Shown: in pieces, positions 16,579-24,204 of the stretch | Layout: every line of letters begins with the position of its first letter | Numbering within the stretch: position 1 is the first letter of the stretch | Origin: Planctomycetaceae bacterium | GTDB taxonomy: Bacteria; Planctomycetota; Phycisphaerae; Phycisphaerales; SM1A02 | Reading direction: 5' to 3' | NCBI GenBank assembly: GCA_021297795.1 | Contig: JAJTGL010000065.1 | Coordinates: forward strand, 1 to 34,358 | DNA length: 34,358 bases | Notes under the pieces: generated by a model | Seen by the model: the letters and a program-made list of their open reading frames with translations, nothing else | Database searches by the model: none | Told to the model about the DNA's origin: nothing | Made by a program: the position numbers and the translations under genes

Positions 16579-16626
16579 ATCGCGGCGGCAATCGCGGCGG
16601 CAATCGCGGCGGCAATCGCGGCGGCA
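16579..16626. repeat. Four tandem copies of a 12-bp repeat
   Basis: Four perfect copies of ATCGCGGCGGCA (16579, 16591, 16603, 16615) are followed by a partial ATCG. They lie just past the dnaB stop, upstream of the sigma factor gene. Being 12 bp long they would read through in frame (for example IAAA), but no start signal supports a gene there. Confidence 0.95.
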
Positions 16627-16753
16627 ATCGAACGAAGCAACCCGCGTTACGCTGCCCGATTGCGGTGGCGGCTGTCGTGCATCCGCCGTCATCAGGGACG
16701 GGGCAGGTGATGATGCCGTGACCATGCGCCGACCAGCGCGGGTGTAGACGACG

Positions 16754-17449
16754 ATGCCGAAGGCCTCCGATTCATCCGACCGACCACCCGACGGACGGCA
16801 GGCCAGCCGCGTCGGCGGCGCCGACGACCGCGAGCGGATGTCGCGTGGCGGGGAGGCACCGGAGCTCGAGACGCGTGCGGCGGAAGCGGAGGCGCGCGAG
16901 GTCGAGCGGTTGCTGCGGCTTGCGTCGGGCGGCGATTCCGCCGCGTGGCGGTCGATCGTCTCGATCTACGCGCCGCGTGTCTTCGGCATCCTGCGCGCGC
17001 AGTGTCGCGACGATGAACTTGCGGAGGAGATCGCCCAGTCGACCTTCTGCACGCTCGCGGCGAAGATCGCGTCGTACATCGAGTCGGGTCGCTTCGAATC
17101 GTGGCTCTTCCGGATCGCGATGAACCGCCTTCGCGACGAGATGCGTCGGCGCGCGCGCCACGCGCGCTCGGCCGGGGAGGAGACGTTCGCCTCGGTGGCC
17201 GCGCCGAGGGATCGGCCGAGCGGTCTCGATGAGGATGTCCGTCACAAGCTCGAGACGGCGATGGAGCGGTTGTCGGAGAGCGATCGCGAGATCATCGAGC
17301 TCCGGCACACGGGTGCGATGAGCTTTCGTGCATTATCGGACTACTACGACGAGCCGATCGGTACGCTTCTGGCGCGCCACCATCGCGCCCTCAAGAAGTT
17401 GAAGGCCATGCTGGAGGAGATGGGGGTCGACGGCGGGGGTGCGGGGTGA
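16754..17449 (+). CDS. ECF-type RNA polymerase sigma factor
   Basis: 231 residues. Sigma region 2 spans about 65-130 (WRSIVSIYAPRVFGILRAQ through FESWLFRIAMNRLRDEMRRR). Region 4 spans about 165-220 (ETAMERLSESDREIIELRHTG, then a helix-turn-helix ending LARHHRALKKLKAML). Regions 1 and 3 are absent, as in group 4 (ECF) factors. The first 40 residues are hydrophilic and poorly conserved in type; the ATG at 16838 (MSRGGEAPELETR) is an alternative start. The next gene encodes a single-pass membrane protein that may be its anti-sigma factor. The cognate promoter motif cannot be read from this window alone. Confidence 0.92.
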   Translation: MPKASDSSDRPPDGRQASRVGGADDRERMSRGGEAPELETRAAEAEAREVERLLRLASGGDSAAWRSIVSIYAPRVFGILRAQCRDDELAEEIAQSTFCTLAAKIASYIESGRFESWLFRIAMNRLRDEMRRRARHARSAGEETFASVAAPRDRPSGLDEDVRHKLETAMERLSESDREIIELRHTGAMSFRALSDYYDEPIGTLLARHHRALKKLKAMLEEMGVDGGGAG

Positions 17450-17703
17450 CGTCGGGGCAGGCCTGGGGAGCAGAGCGCGCGCCGGTAGGTCGCGCGGCCT
17501 CTGCGGTCTGGGCGGGCTTCGATCGGTTGGGACAGGCCACTGCAGGGCGAGAAATGCGCGATGCTCGGCTTGTTTCGGTGCAATCGCGGCGCACAGTCGC
17601 CGTTGGATTGGTGACGGCGCAGACTGGGTTGGATCGCTTCGCGGAAACGCGACGAGTCTCGTGAACGGATGCGCCGAAGTGTGCGAGAAAGACGGATGTG
17701 ACG

Positions 17704-18519
17704 ATGTCGAACGAGCGCGACAACTTCGAGAACGCGGGCAACCCCTCCGAGCGGGGCCCTTCGCGCGGTGCGGACGCTGGAGTTGGCCCGGACGGAAGGG
17801 GCGATCTGCCTCCGACCGAGCGCGCCGAACTCGCGGCGCTCCTGCGCGACCTCGACGCGGTGGGATCCATGCGCCGTGCGCAGCTCTCGTCGGAGGCCGA
17901 GCATCGCATCTTCGCCGCGAGCGATCTGCAGCTCCCGCTTGCACGCGGCGAGGTGCGTCCGGTCGCCGGACGGATCATGCCCGCGCGCCGGAGTAAGTTC
18001 GCAACCTGGGTACGGGTTGCTGCCGCGATCGCGGTGGTCGGTTCCGTCACCGCTGGCGCAATCGTGCTGTCGCGCGGCTTCGGTGGTGTGGATGGAGCAT
18101 CCGGCCAGGGCGGCCCAACGCCCGGGCGCGTGATTGCCGACGCAGGCGACTCGGCACATGCCGGTGTTCCCGCGAATGCCGCACTGCCACCGACCGTGGT
18201 CGCCGTCGTGTCGCCGGAGCACTTTGAAATCGCGCTTGCCGCCGATTCGCTGCGCCGCGCATCGTCGCTTCCCGCACCCGCGGTGCTGGCGGCGCTCGAG
18301 TCGCCGAAGCGGCTCGCCTATCCCTCGATCTCCCGGATCGACGCCGCGGTGGCGGCATCATCCGCGGTCGGTTCGATGGCGGATGTCGGATTCGACGGCG
18401 ACTCCCTCGGCGGTATCGGGGGCATCGACGGGGGCATCGACGGGGCGATCGACCTTGATTTCGACGGACTTTCCGGCGAGTTCGCCGCGATCGTCTCGCG
18501 CAGCGCAAGCGGCCTCTGA
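17704..18519 (+). CDS. Single-pass membrane protein, probable anti-sigma factor
   Basis: 271 residues from the ATG at 17704; a GTG at 17698 would add two residues. Residues 1-100 are soluble and charged (PPTERAELAALLRDLDAVGS, then SEAEHRIFAASDLQLP). One transmembrane helix lies near 100-128 (WVRVAAAIAVVGSVTAGAIV). The outer part is Ala/Ser-rich and ends with a Gly/Ile/Asp repeat (GIGGIDGGIDGAIDLDFDG) encoded by duplicated 12-bp units at 18421-18444. Its position 254 bp after an ECF sigma gene and its topology (cytosolic N-terminus, one helix) fit an anti-sigma factor. I see no zinc-binding HxxxCxxC motif, so it would be an unusual type. The role is inferred from context. Confidence 0.6.
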   Translation: MSNERDNFENAGNPSERGPSRGADAGVGPDGRGDLPPTERAELAALLRDLDAVGSMRRAQLSSEAEHRIFAASDLQLPLARGEVRPVAGRIMPARRSKFATWVRVAAAIAVVGSVTAGAIVLSRGFGGVDGASGQGGPTPGRVIADAGDSAHAGVPANAALPPTVVAVVSPEHFEIALAADSLRRASSLPAPAVLAALESPKRLAYPSISRIDAAVAASSAVGSMADVGFDGDSLGGIGGIDGGIDGAIDLDFDGLSGEFAAIVSRSASGL

Positions 18520-18646
18520 GCCGCCGCGCGCGTGGAAGCCTGCGTCCGTCGCTGTCGTCGCGAGTCCATCGCGGTACGCTGTCCGCGCGCATCCCGCGTC
18601 GGATCACGCGAGAGTCGCGCCAGAACGCTGTTCCACGGAGGTTCCG

Positions 18647-19429
18647 ATGTCGAGCCGAACGGACCGAACGACCACTCGAGCAATCGCGCACGTTGCAGCC
18701 GGCCCTCGGGGGTCCGGATGGATGCGGGCGGGCGTCACGGCGCTCTCCCTGCTCCTGTTCGCCGGGCCGGCCGTCATGCCGGTCATCCTCGTGCGCGATG
18801 CGGCGGGGGCGCAGGAGGCGCCGCGCGGCGAGCAGTCCGCGCAGGAAGACCAGCCCGCGCAGGGGCGACGCGACCGTGGCGCGCGCGGTGCGATGCCGCT
18901 TCCACCCGACTGGCCGCGCGCCGGTGGCTTCGGAACGCGCGAGCGTGGGCTGATCGAGGGTCTCGTCGCGGGCGACGCGGCGGGAGCCGACCTCTCGCGT
19001 CGCGAGATCACCGACGAGGAACTGTCGCGGGCACTGAAGTTGGCGGCACGCGTTTCCGAGGACTGGGGCCGAACGCTCGCCGCGCGCGCCGAGCAGGATC
19101 CCGCGCAGTTGAAGGCGGCGCTGCGCACCACGGGACGGCGGCTCTTCGCGCTGCTCGTTCTCGAGGAGCGGGCGCCGAAGCTGTTCGAGGCGAGCATCGC
19201 CGAGATGCGCGGTGCGATCGAGAAGGATGCGGCCGACACCGCGGCGATCGCGGAGGAGATCCGAACGCGCGCGCTCTCGCCGAGGCAACCGGAGGCGCGG
19301 GCGCCCGAGGCGCGAGACGGCGAGGATCGACGCGGCCCACGCGACGATCGCCGAGGTCCGCGTGACCCTCAAGGCGCACCACGCGGGGACGACGCCGCTC
19401 CTCCGGCGGATCCGTCGGGCAGAACCTAA
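18647..19429 (+). CDS. Exported or membrane-anchored protein, unknown function
   Basis: 260 residues. The ATG at 18647 has GGAGG six bases upstream. Residues 25-50 (WMRAGVTALSLLLFAGPAVMPV) are a signal or anchor segment preceded by Arg residues. The mature part begins QEAPRGEQSAQEDQPAQGRR, then has a helical region rich in Ala/Glu/Arg (about 110-215, for example ELSRALKLAARVSEDW and LKAALRTTGRRLFALLVLEE), and ends in a disordered Arg/Asp/Pro tail. I do not recognise the family. It follows the sigma and probable anti-sigma genes by 127 bp on the same strand, so it may belong to that regulatory unit, for instance as a periplasmic sensing partner; this is inference. Confidence 0.65.
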   Translation: MSSRTDRTTTRAIAHVAAGPRGSGWMRAGVTALSLLLFAGPAVMPVILVRDAAGAQEAPRGEQSAQEDQPAQGRRDRGARGAMPLPPDWPRAGGFGTRERGLIEGLVAGDAAGADLSRREITDEELSRALKLAARVSEDWGRTLAARAEQDPAQLKAALRTTGRRLFALLVLEERAPKLFEASIAEMRGAIEKDAADTAAIAEEIRTRALSPRQPEARAPEARDGEDRRGPRDDRRGPRDPQGAPRGDDAAPPADPSGRT

Positions 19430-19432
19430 CAT
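19427..19432 (+). promoter_or_regulatory. Candidate -10 element before the first dppC-like gene
   Basis: TAACAT ends seven bases before the ATG at 19440. Its first three bases are also the stop codon of the preceding gene, so it could be coincidence. No Shine-Dalgarno precedes this ATG. Confidence 0.35.
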
Positions 19433-19439
19433 CCGCCCC

Positions 19440-20462
19440 ATGACTTCGGCGGCGGTGCGACCACAGGCGATGCGACCGGCGACGCGCGTGCGACTCGGTC
19501 GCGCGGGGCGCGTGGGCGCGCTCGTGCTCGGGTGCATCCTGCTCGCGTGCGTGGCGAGCCTGCCGTGGAGTGCGGGCGCGGTGGCCACGGGCGCAACCGA
19601 GATGCCGCGCTACGAGGCCTCGAATCTGGCGCTCAATCTGCTGCCTCCGATCTGGGGAACGCTTTCCGACGACGATCTGAAGCGCATCGAGGATGCGCGC
19701 GCGGTCGGGCAGTACGTGCCCGGCCGAGTGCTCGGCACCGACAAACTCGGGCGCGATGTGTTGGCGCGTCTCCTCGTCGGGGGCTCGATCAGCCTCCTCG
19801 TCGGCTTGTCGGCCGCTGCGATCGCCGTGATGGTGGGAACGACGTACGGCTCGATCGCAGGCGCCGCGGGCGGGCGCGTCGACGCGGTCCTCATGCGCAT
19901 CGTCGACATCCTCTTCGGACTTCCGTCGATCCTGCTGGTCGTGCTTCTTGCCGTCGCCGTCGATGGGATCCTCGAGAAGCAGGGGACGGACCTCGCGCCC
20001 GCGGCGCGGCAGGCGATCAACATCGTCACGCTGCTCATCGCGATCGGTGGTCTGAGCTGGCTGACGATGGCCCGGGTGATTCGCGGTCAGGTGATGGCGC
20101 TTCGCGCCAAGCCCTTCATGGAATCGTGTCGCGCGATCGGGGTCAGCCCGGTCCGGCAGTTCACGCGGCACCTCCTCCCGAACCTCGTCGGCCCGATCGC
20201 CGTGTACGCCGCGCTCGCGGTGCCGGCGGCGATTCTCTCCGAGAGCTTCCTCTCGTTCCTCGGGATCGGAGTCCGCGAACCCGTGCCGAGCTGGGGCAAC
20301 ATGGCAGCGGAAGGGTTGGGCGAGCTCAACACCGTCGAGAGCCGCTGGTGGCTGCTCGCGGCGCCGTGCCTCGCGATCGCGCTCACGCTCGTGTCGCTCA
20401 ACTTCCTCGGGGACGAACTGCGCGAGCGGTTCGACCCAATGCGCGGCCGGCGCGTGGCATAA
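19440..20462 (+). CDS. Peptide-type ABC transporter permease (DppC-like)
   Basis: 340 residues. The N-terminal helix is at about 20-50 (VGALVLGCILLACVASLPW). The family entry block VLGTDKLGRDVLARLLVGG lies near residue 97, its usual distance in DppC. The core has five helices and the EAA-type loop CRAIGVSPVRQFTRHLLPNLV that contacts the ATPase, then SESFLSFLGIGVREPVPSWGNM. Length is near normal for DppC, unlike the enlarged permeases downstream. It stands about 130 bp before the binding-protein gene, with a hairpin and a candidate promoter between, so it may be a separate unit. Together with the gene at 24197 it gives two DppC-type permeases in one locus. Confidence 0.9.
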   Translation: MTSAAVRPQAMRPATRVRLGRAGRVGALVLGCILLACVASLPWSAGAVATGATEMPRYEASNLALNLLPPIWGTLSDDDLKRIEDARAVGQYVPGRVLGTDKLGRDVLARLLVGGSISLLVGLSAAAIAVMVGTTYGSIAGAAGGRVDAVLMRIVDILFGLPSILLVVLLAVAVDGILEKQGTDLAPAARQAINIVTLLIAIGGLSWLTMARVIRGQVMALRAKPFMESCRAIGVSPVRQFTRHLLPNLVGPIAVYAALAVPAAILSESFLSFLGIGVREPVPSWGNMAAEGLGELNTVESRWWLLAAPCLAIALTLVSLNFLGDELRERFDPMRGRRVA

Positions 20463-20481
20463 GCTCCGCGCCCGACGGAGC
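20463..20481 (+). terminator. Hairpin directly after the dppC-like stop codon
   Basis: GCTCCG (20463-20468) and CGGAGC (20476-20481) pair perfectly around a 7-nt loop, one base after the TAA. No T-tract follows, so it may only protect the 3' end or weaken read-through. Confidence 0.35.
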
Positions 20482-20555
20482 ATGCGCGATCTCAACGCCT
20501 CGTCGAAACACCGCGGAAAAAGTTCCCCGGTCGAAGGAATGCGGGAAACTCACGG

Positions 20556-20561
20556 TAGGAT
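20556..20561 (+). promoter_or_regulatory. Candidate -10 element of the binding-protein operon
   Basis: TAGGAT ends 30 bases before the ATG at 20592. No convincing -35 lies at the expected distance. It would place the whole hairpin at 20562-20589 in, or at the very start of, the transcript. Confidence 0.35.
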
Positions 20562-20589
20562 GGTCGCCCCCTCAGTGGGGAAGGCGACC
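20562..20589 (+). promoter_or_regulatory. Leader hairpin enclosing the likely ribosome binding site
   Basis: GGTCGCC (20562-20568) pairs perfectly with GGCGACC (20583-20589), and CCC with GGG can extend the stem inside. The only Shine-Dalgarno-like bases before the ATG at 20592 (AAGG, 20581-20584) lie in this structure. Opening of the hairpin could control translation of the binding protein; inference. Confidence 0.4.
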
Positions 20590-20591
20590 CT

Positions 20592-22574
20592 ATGAACAAC
20601 CGTTTCGGCATCAAGGACTTCGTCACGATCCTCCTGCTCGTGGTCGTGCTGATCGCGGTGCTCCTCTCGATGGTCCAGAAGACCCGGATGGAGCTCGCGC
20701 TCGAGGCGACGCGCTCGAAGCTCGGTGAGATCGAGCAGCAGTCGCTGCAGCTCCAGCGCATCGTCGAGAAGGGCTTCGCCGAGCGGCCGACGGTCGTGGT
20801 GCAGCCGACGGGCAACGCCGCCGGTTCCTCCGGCGGTGCGAACGCCGGTGCCTCCGGTGCCGCCGTCGCCAACGACGCGTGGGCGCGCCCTGGCGTGAAG
20901 ATCGAGCGCTGGCCGATGCCCACCCCCGCGTCCGACCCGTCGAAGATGCCGGGCTTCGCCGTGGGTGGCGAGTTCGTCGAGCTCTTCGAGGCGCAGCCGG
21001 CGAAGCTCGTTCCGTTTATCTCGGGCGACGTCTACTACACGCGAGTCCTCGAGCGCGTTTGCGAGCCGCTCGCGACGTTCGACCCCAAGACGCTGAAGCT
21101 GAAGGGGCAGCTCGCGGACGCATGGCAGGTCGATCCCGACGGCCTCTGGGTGCGGGCCCACATCAATCCAAGGGCGCGCTTCAGCGATGGTTCGCCGGTG
21201 ACGTCCGAGGATGTCCGCTGGACCTACGTCGACTACGTGCTCAATCCGCTCATCGAGGCCGAGCGGACGCGCAGCACGATGGACAACCTGAAGGAAGTGA
21301 AGGTCATCGACGACCTGACGGTCGAGTTCATCTTCAAGGAGCCGCTCTTCACCAACGCGATCAACGCGCTCGGACTGGCGATCCTCCCGAAGGCCTACTA
21401 CGCGCGCTTCGAGCCGACGCAGGTCAACCAGGGCACAGGGCTGATGATGGGCTCGGGGCCGTTCCGATTCGAGCGCCTGCCCACGGGACCGGATGACCTC
21501 GATAGTCAGTGGACGCCCGGTCAGGACGTCGTCCTCGTGCGCAACGAGGCGTACTGGGCCGAGAAGCCCTCGCTCGCGGGAATGCGGTTCAAGTCCATCA
21601 AGGACGACCTCGGACGCCTCGTCGCCTACCGGAACGGCGAGGGCTCGATGATGCTCCCGACATCGCCGCAGTTCAACTCGGTGCTGAAGGAAGTCCCGAA
21701 GGAGGGCGAGCCCAGGTTCGAGGAGGTCAACTACGCGCTCAAGTGGGTGAACATGCGCTGCGGCTACACGTTCATCGCGTGGCAGTGCGGCCCGCGCGCG
21801 GGCAAGGAGAGCACGCCCTTCGCCGACAAGCGCGTGCGTCGCGCGATGACGCACCTCCTCGACCGCGAGAAGATGATCCGAGACATCTGGGATGGGATCG
21901 GCATCGTCTCGAAGGGGCCGATGAATCCGGAGAGCCCCGCGAGCGATCCGGCGACGAAGCCGCTCGCGTTCGATCCCGAGAAGGCGAAGGCCCTCCTTGC
22001 GGAGGCTGGTTGGAAGGACCGCAACGGCGATGGCGTCCTCGAGAACGAGAACGGCGATCCCTTCGAGTTCGAGTACACCTACGCGACCGGTGGCGAGATC
22101 GCCGAGCGTCTCGCCCGGTTCGCGAAGGACAGCTTCGCGAAGGCCGGCATCGTGATGACGACGCGTCCGGTCGACTGGAGCCGCTATCAGGAGATCCTCA
22201 AGCTCCGCGACTTCGACGCCATCACGCTCGCTTGGGGAAACAATGCGCCCGAGAGCGATCCCCGGCAGATCTGGCACTCCGAGTCGACGAAGGAAGGTGG
22301 CGACAACTTCATCCAGTGGCGCAGCGCCGATGGCGATGCGCTGATCGAGAAGGGTCGCCGCACGATGGACGAGGCCGAGCGCATGCAGGTGTGGCGCGAG
22401 CTCGAGGCGCTGATCGCCGAGGAGCAGCCCTACACGTTCGTGCGTGTCGCGCCGTGGCTGCGCTTCGTGAAGCGCGAGTTCGGAAATGTGAACACCTACC
22501 GCACCGGCCTCGAGCCGCAGGAGTTCTTCAAGACAACGTCCGCGACCGCGGTACCCGCGCCCTCGGGCGGGTGA
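20592..22574 (+). CDS. Peptide ABC transporter substrate-binding protein, membrane-anchored
   Basis: 660 residues, longer than the usual 500-550 of SBP_bac_5 proteins. It does not begin with a cleavable or lipoprotein signal. Instead a transmembrane helix (about 9-28, FVTILLLVVVLIAVLLSMV) is followed by a probable coiled coil (about 29-60, LALEATRSKLGEIEQQSLQL) and a Gly/Ala/Ser linker (about 73-95). The binding domain spans about 105-650: YYTRVLERVCEPLATFDPK, INPRARFSDGSPVTSEDV, GSGPFRFERL, a DKRVRRAMTHLLDREKM block and PLAFDPEKAKALLAEAGWKDRNGDGVLENE, all family hallmarks. It should capture oligopeptides or similar solutes at the outer face of the inner membrane for the adjacent permeases. 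It lacks a clear Shine-Dalgarno outside the leader hairpin. Confidence 0.93.
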   Translation: MNNRFGIKDFVTILLLVVVLIAVLLSMVQKTRMELALEATRSKLGEIEQQSLQLQRIVEKGFAERPTVVVQPTGNAAGSSGGANAGASGAAVANDAWARPGVKIERWPMPTPASDPSKMPGFAVGGEFVELFEAQPAKLVPFISGDVYYTRVLERVCEPLATFDPKTLKLKGQLADAWQVDPDGLWVRAHINPRARFSDGSPVTSEDVRWTYVDYVLNPLIEAERTRSTMDNLKEVKVIDDLTVEFIFKEPLFTNAINALGLAILPKAYYARFEPTQVNQGTGLMMGSGPFRFERLPTGPDDLDSQWTPGQDVVLVRNEAYWAEKPSLAGMRFKSIKDDLGRLVAYRNGEGSMMLPTSPQFNSVLKEVPKEGEPRFEEVNYALKWVNMRCGYTFIAWQCGPRAGKESTPFADKRVRRAMTHLLDREKMIRDIWDGIGIVSKGPMNPESPASDPATKPLAFDPEKAKALLAEAGWKDRNGDGVLENENGDPFEFEYTYATGGEIAERLARFAKDSFAKAGIVMTTRPVDWSRYQEILKLRDFDAITLAWGNNAPESDPRQIWHSESTKEGGDNFIQWRSADGDALIEKGRRTMDEAERMQVWRELEALIAEEQPYTFVRVAPWLRFVKREFGNVNTYRTGLEPQEFFKTTSATAVPAPSGG

Positions 22575-22647
22575 TGTCGCCGCGGTTGGCTTCGGCGTGC
22601 CCGAAGCCTCCGTGGATCGCCAGAGCTGATCCGAACCGACGCCCTTC

Positions 22648-24204
22648 ATGGTCAACTACCTGATCAGACGCCTCTGCCTGATGGTCCCGACGGTGCTCGG
22701 GATCACGTTCATGGTGTTCATGCTGCTCGCGCTTGCGCCGGGCGGCATCGGTGCGGGACTCGCGGTGTCGGGTGGTCAGATGAGCGACACGAGCAAGGCC
22801 GCGCAGATGCAGGCCTACCTCGAGGACCGCTACGGCCTGAACGATCCGGTGGTGGTGCAGTACCTGCGCTGGCTTGGTCGGATCTCGCCGGTCAAGTTCG
22901 GCGAGCGCGATCTGCGCACGCCGATCGGTGACCGCGTCTCCGCGCCGCGCGAGATCGTGGAGCCGCCGATGGGCTGGGCCTTCCCGGTGCCGCCGAAGCC
23001 GGAGGTGGTGTTCACGCCGATCGTCGCCGCTTCGGGAGGAGCCGATCAGGCGAGTGAGCAGATCGTCGAGTTCAAGAAGCTGCAGCGCGAGGCTGAAGGT
23101 GCGCGGCGGGCGTACATCGGTTCGGTGCGGTTCTTCAAGGACACCCTCGCCGACTACGTGCGCGAGAAGGGGGCTCCATGGACCTCGCGTCTCGAGCCGA
23201 AGGGCGGCGCAGAGCCCGACAAGTTCCGCGACCTCGAGTTTGGCGATCCGGCGAAGGACGCCAATCCGAAGGCCGCCGCGCTGAAGGAAGCCGCCGCCGA
23301 TATGCATCTCAAGTGGGCGAAGGCCGAGGAGACGCGCCAGCGCGCGCTGATCGCCTTCCGTGCGAAGCCCTATCCCGAGAGCGGAATCCCGATCATTCCC
23401 GGCGTGGTCTCGCTGGATACGCCCGACCTCGGCGTGGCCTTCTCGAAGAACCGCCCGGTGTGGGATCTGATCGCGACCGCGCTTCCGGTGACGCTTCTCA
23501 TCAACGCGATCGCATTCCCGATCTCCTACCTCGTCGCGATTCCGACCGGCATCCTCGCGTCGGTGCGCCGCGGAGGCTGGTTCGACGTCGGATCGGGTCT
23601 CGCGTTCCTCTCGCTCTACTCGATCCCGACCGTCCTCGCGGGCGTGTTCGCGATCGGCTTCCTCGCGAACAAGCAGTACCTCGGGCTCTTTCCGGTGAGC
23701 GGACTGCACGCGAGCGGGGCGGAGAGCTACACGTTCCTTCCGTATTTCGACGATGCCGGCACATGGCACGAGGGCTGGCTGGTCGACACGCTGTGGCACA
23801 TCGCGCTGCCGATCCTCTGCCTCGTGTACACCTCCTTCGCGGTGCTCTCGAAGCAGACCCGCGCGGCGATGCTCGAGAACTTCAACGCCGACTACGTGCG
23901 CACAGCGAAGGCGAAGGGCGTGTCGCGGAAGGACGTGGTCATGCGCCACGTGTTCCGCAACAGCCTGCTGCCGCTGATCACGATGTTCGTCGGCATCTTC
24001 CCGGCGATGCTCGCAGGCTCAGTCGTGATCGAGCGCATCTTCACGATCCCCGGGATGGGAAGCCTCATCCTCGAGGCGATCGACCTGCGTGACCGCGAGA
24101 TCATCCTCGCCAACACCTTCATGATCGCGTGCGTCAACCTGCTGGCGCTGCTCCTTGCCGACATCCTCTACGCGGTCGCGGATCCGCGGGTGAGCTATGA
24201 GTGA
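22648..24204 (+). CDS. Peptide-type ABC transporter permease (DppB-like) with large insertion
   Basis: 518 residues against about 310 for ordinary DppB. The first helix (about 8-32) and the YGLNDPVVVQYLRWLGRI block are normal. After it, about 180 residues are inserted before PDLGVAFSKNRPVWDLI, where the standard protein resumes. The insertion contains a Pro-rich part and a charged, probably coiled-coil part (EQIVEFKKLQREAEGARRAY) and would lie outside the membrane. The C-terminal half carries the transmembrane core and the ATPase-contact loop TAKAKGVSRKDVVMRHVFRN. The insertion could contact the long-stalked binding protein; inference. The stop overlaps the next start by 8 bp. Confidence 0.92.
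   Translation: MVNYLIRRLCLMVPTVLGITFMVFMLLALAPGGIGAGLAVSGGQMSDTSKAAQMQAYLEDRYGLNDPVVVQYLRWLGRISPVKFGERDLRTPIGDRVSAPREIVEPPMGWAFPVPPKPEVVFTPIVAASGGADQASEQIVEFKKLQREAEGARRAYIGSVRFFKDTLADYVREKGAPWTSRLEPKGGAEPDKFRDLEFGDPAKDANPKAAALKEAAADMHLKWAKAEETRQRALIAFRAKPYPESGIPIIPGVVSLDTPDLGVAFSKNRPVWDLIATALPVTLLINAIAFPISYLVAIPTGILASVRRGGWFDVGSGLAFLSLYSIPTVLAGVFAIGFLANKQYLGLFPVSGLHASGAESYTFLPYFDDAGTWHEGWLVDTLWHIALPILCLVYTSFAVLSKQTRAAMLENFNADYVRTAKAKGVSRKDVVMRHVFRNSLLPLITMFVGIFPAMLAGSVVIERIFTIPGMGSLILEAIDLRDREIILANTFMIACVNLLALLLADILYAVADPRVSYE

Noticed and set aside
14807-16627. Long minus-strand frame opposite dnaB
   Set aside because: Rich in His/Arg/Glu without any domain; dnaB on the plus strand has all helicase motifs.
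16565-16710. Reading of the 12-bp repeat as an Ala/Ile-repeat peptide after dnaB
   Set aside because: No start codon with a ribosome binding site; the repeat is better described as non-coding.
17446-17664. Small plus-strand frame of 72 codons starting at a GTGA overlap after the sigma gene
   Set aside because: Codon choice is unlike the neighbours (many A/T-ending codons), the product matches nothing and there is no Shine-Dalgarno. The overlap alone is weak evidence.
20550-22655. Long minus-strand frame opposite the binding-protein gene
   Set aside because: Same antisense effect. The plus strand encodes recognisable binding-protein blocks over its whole length.
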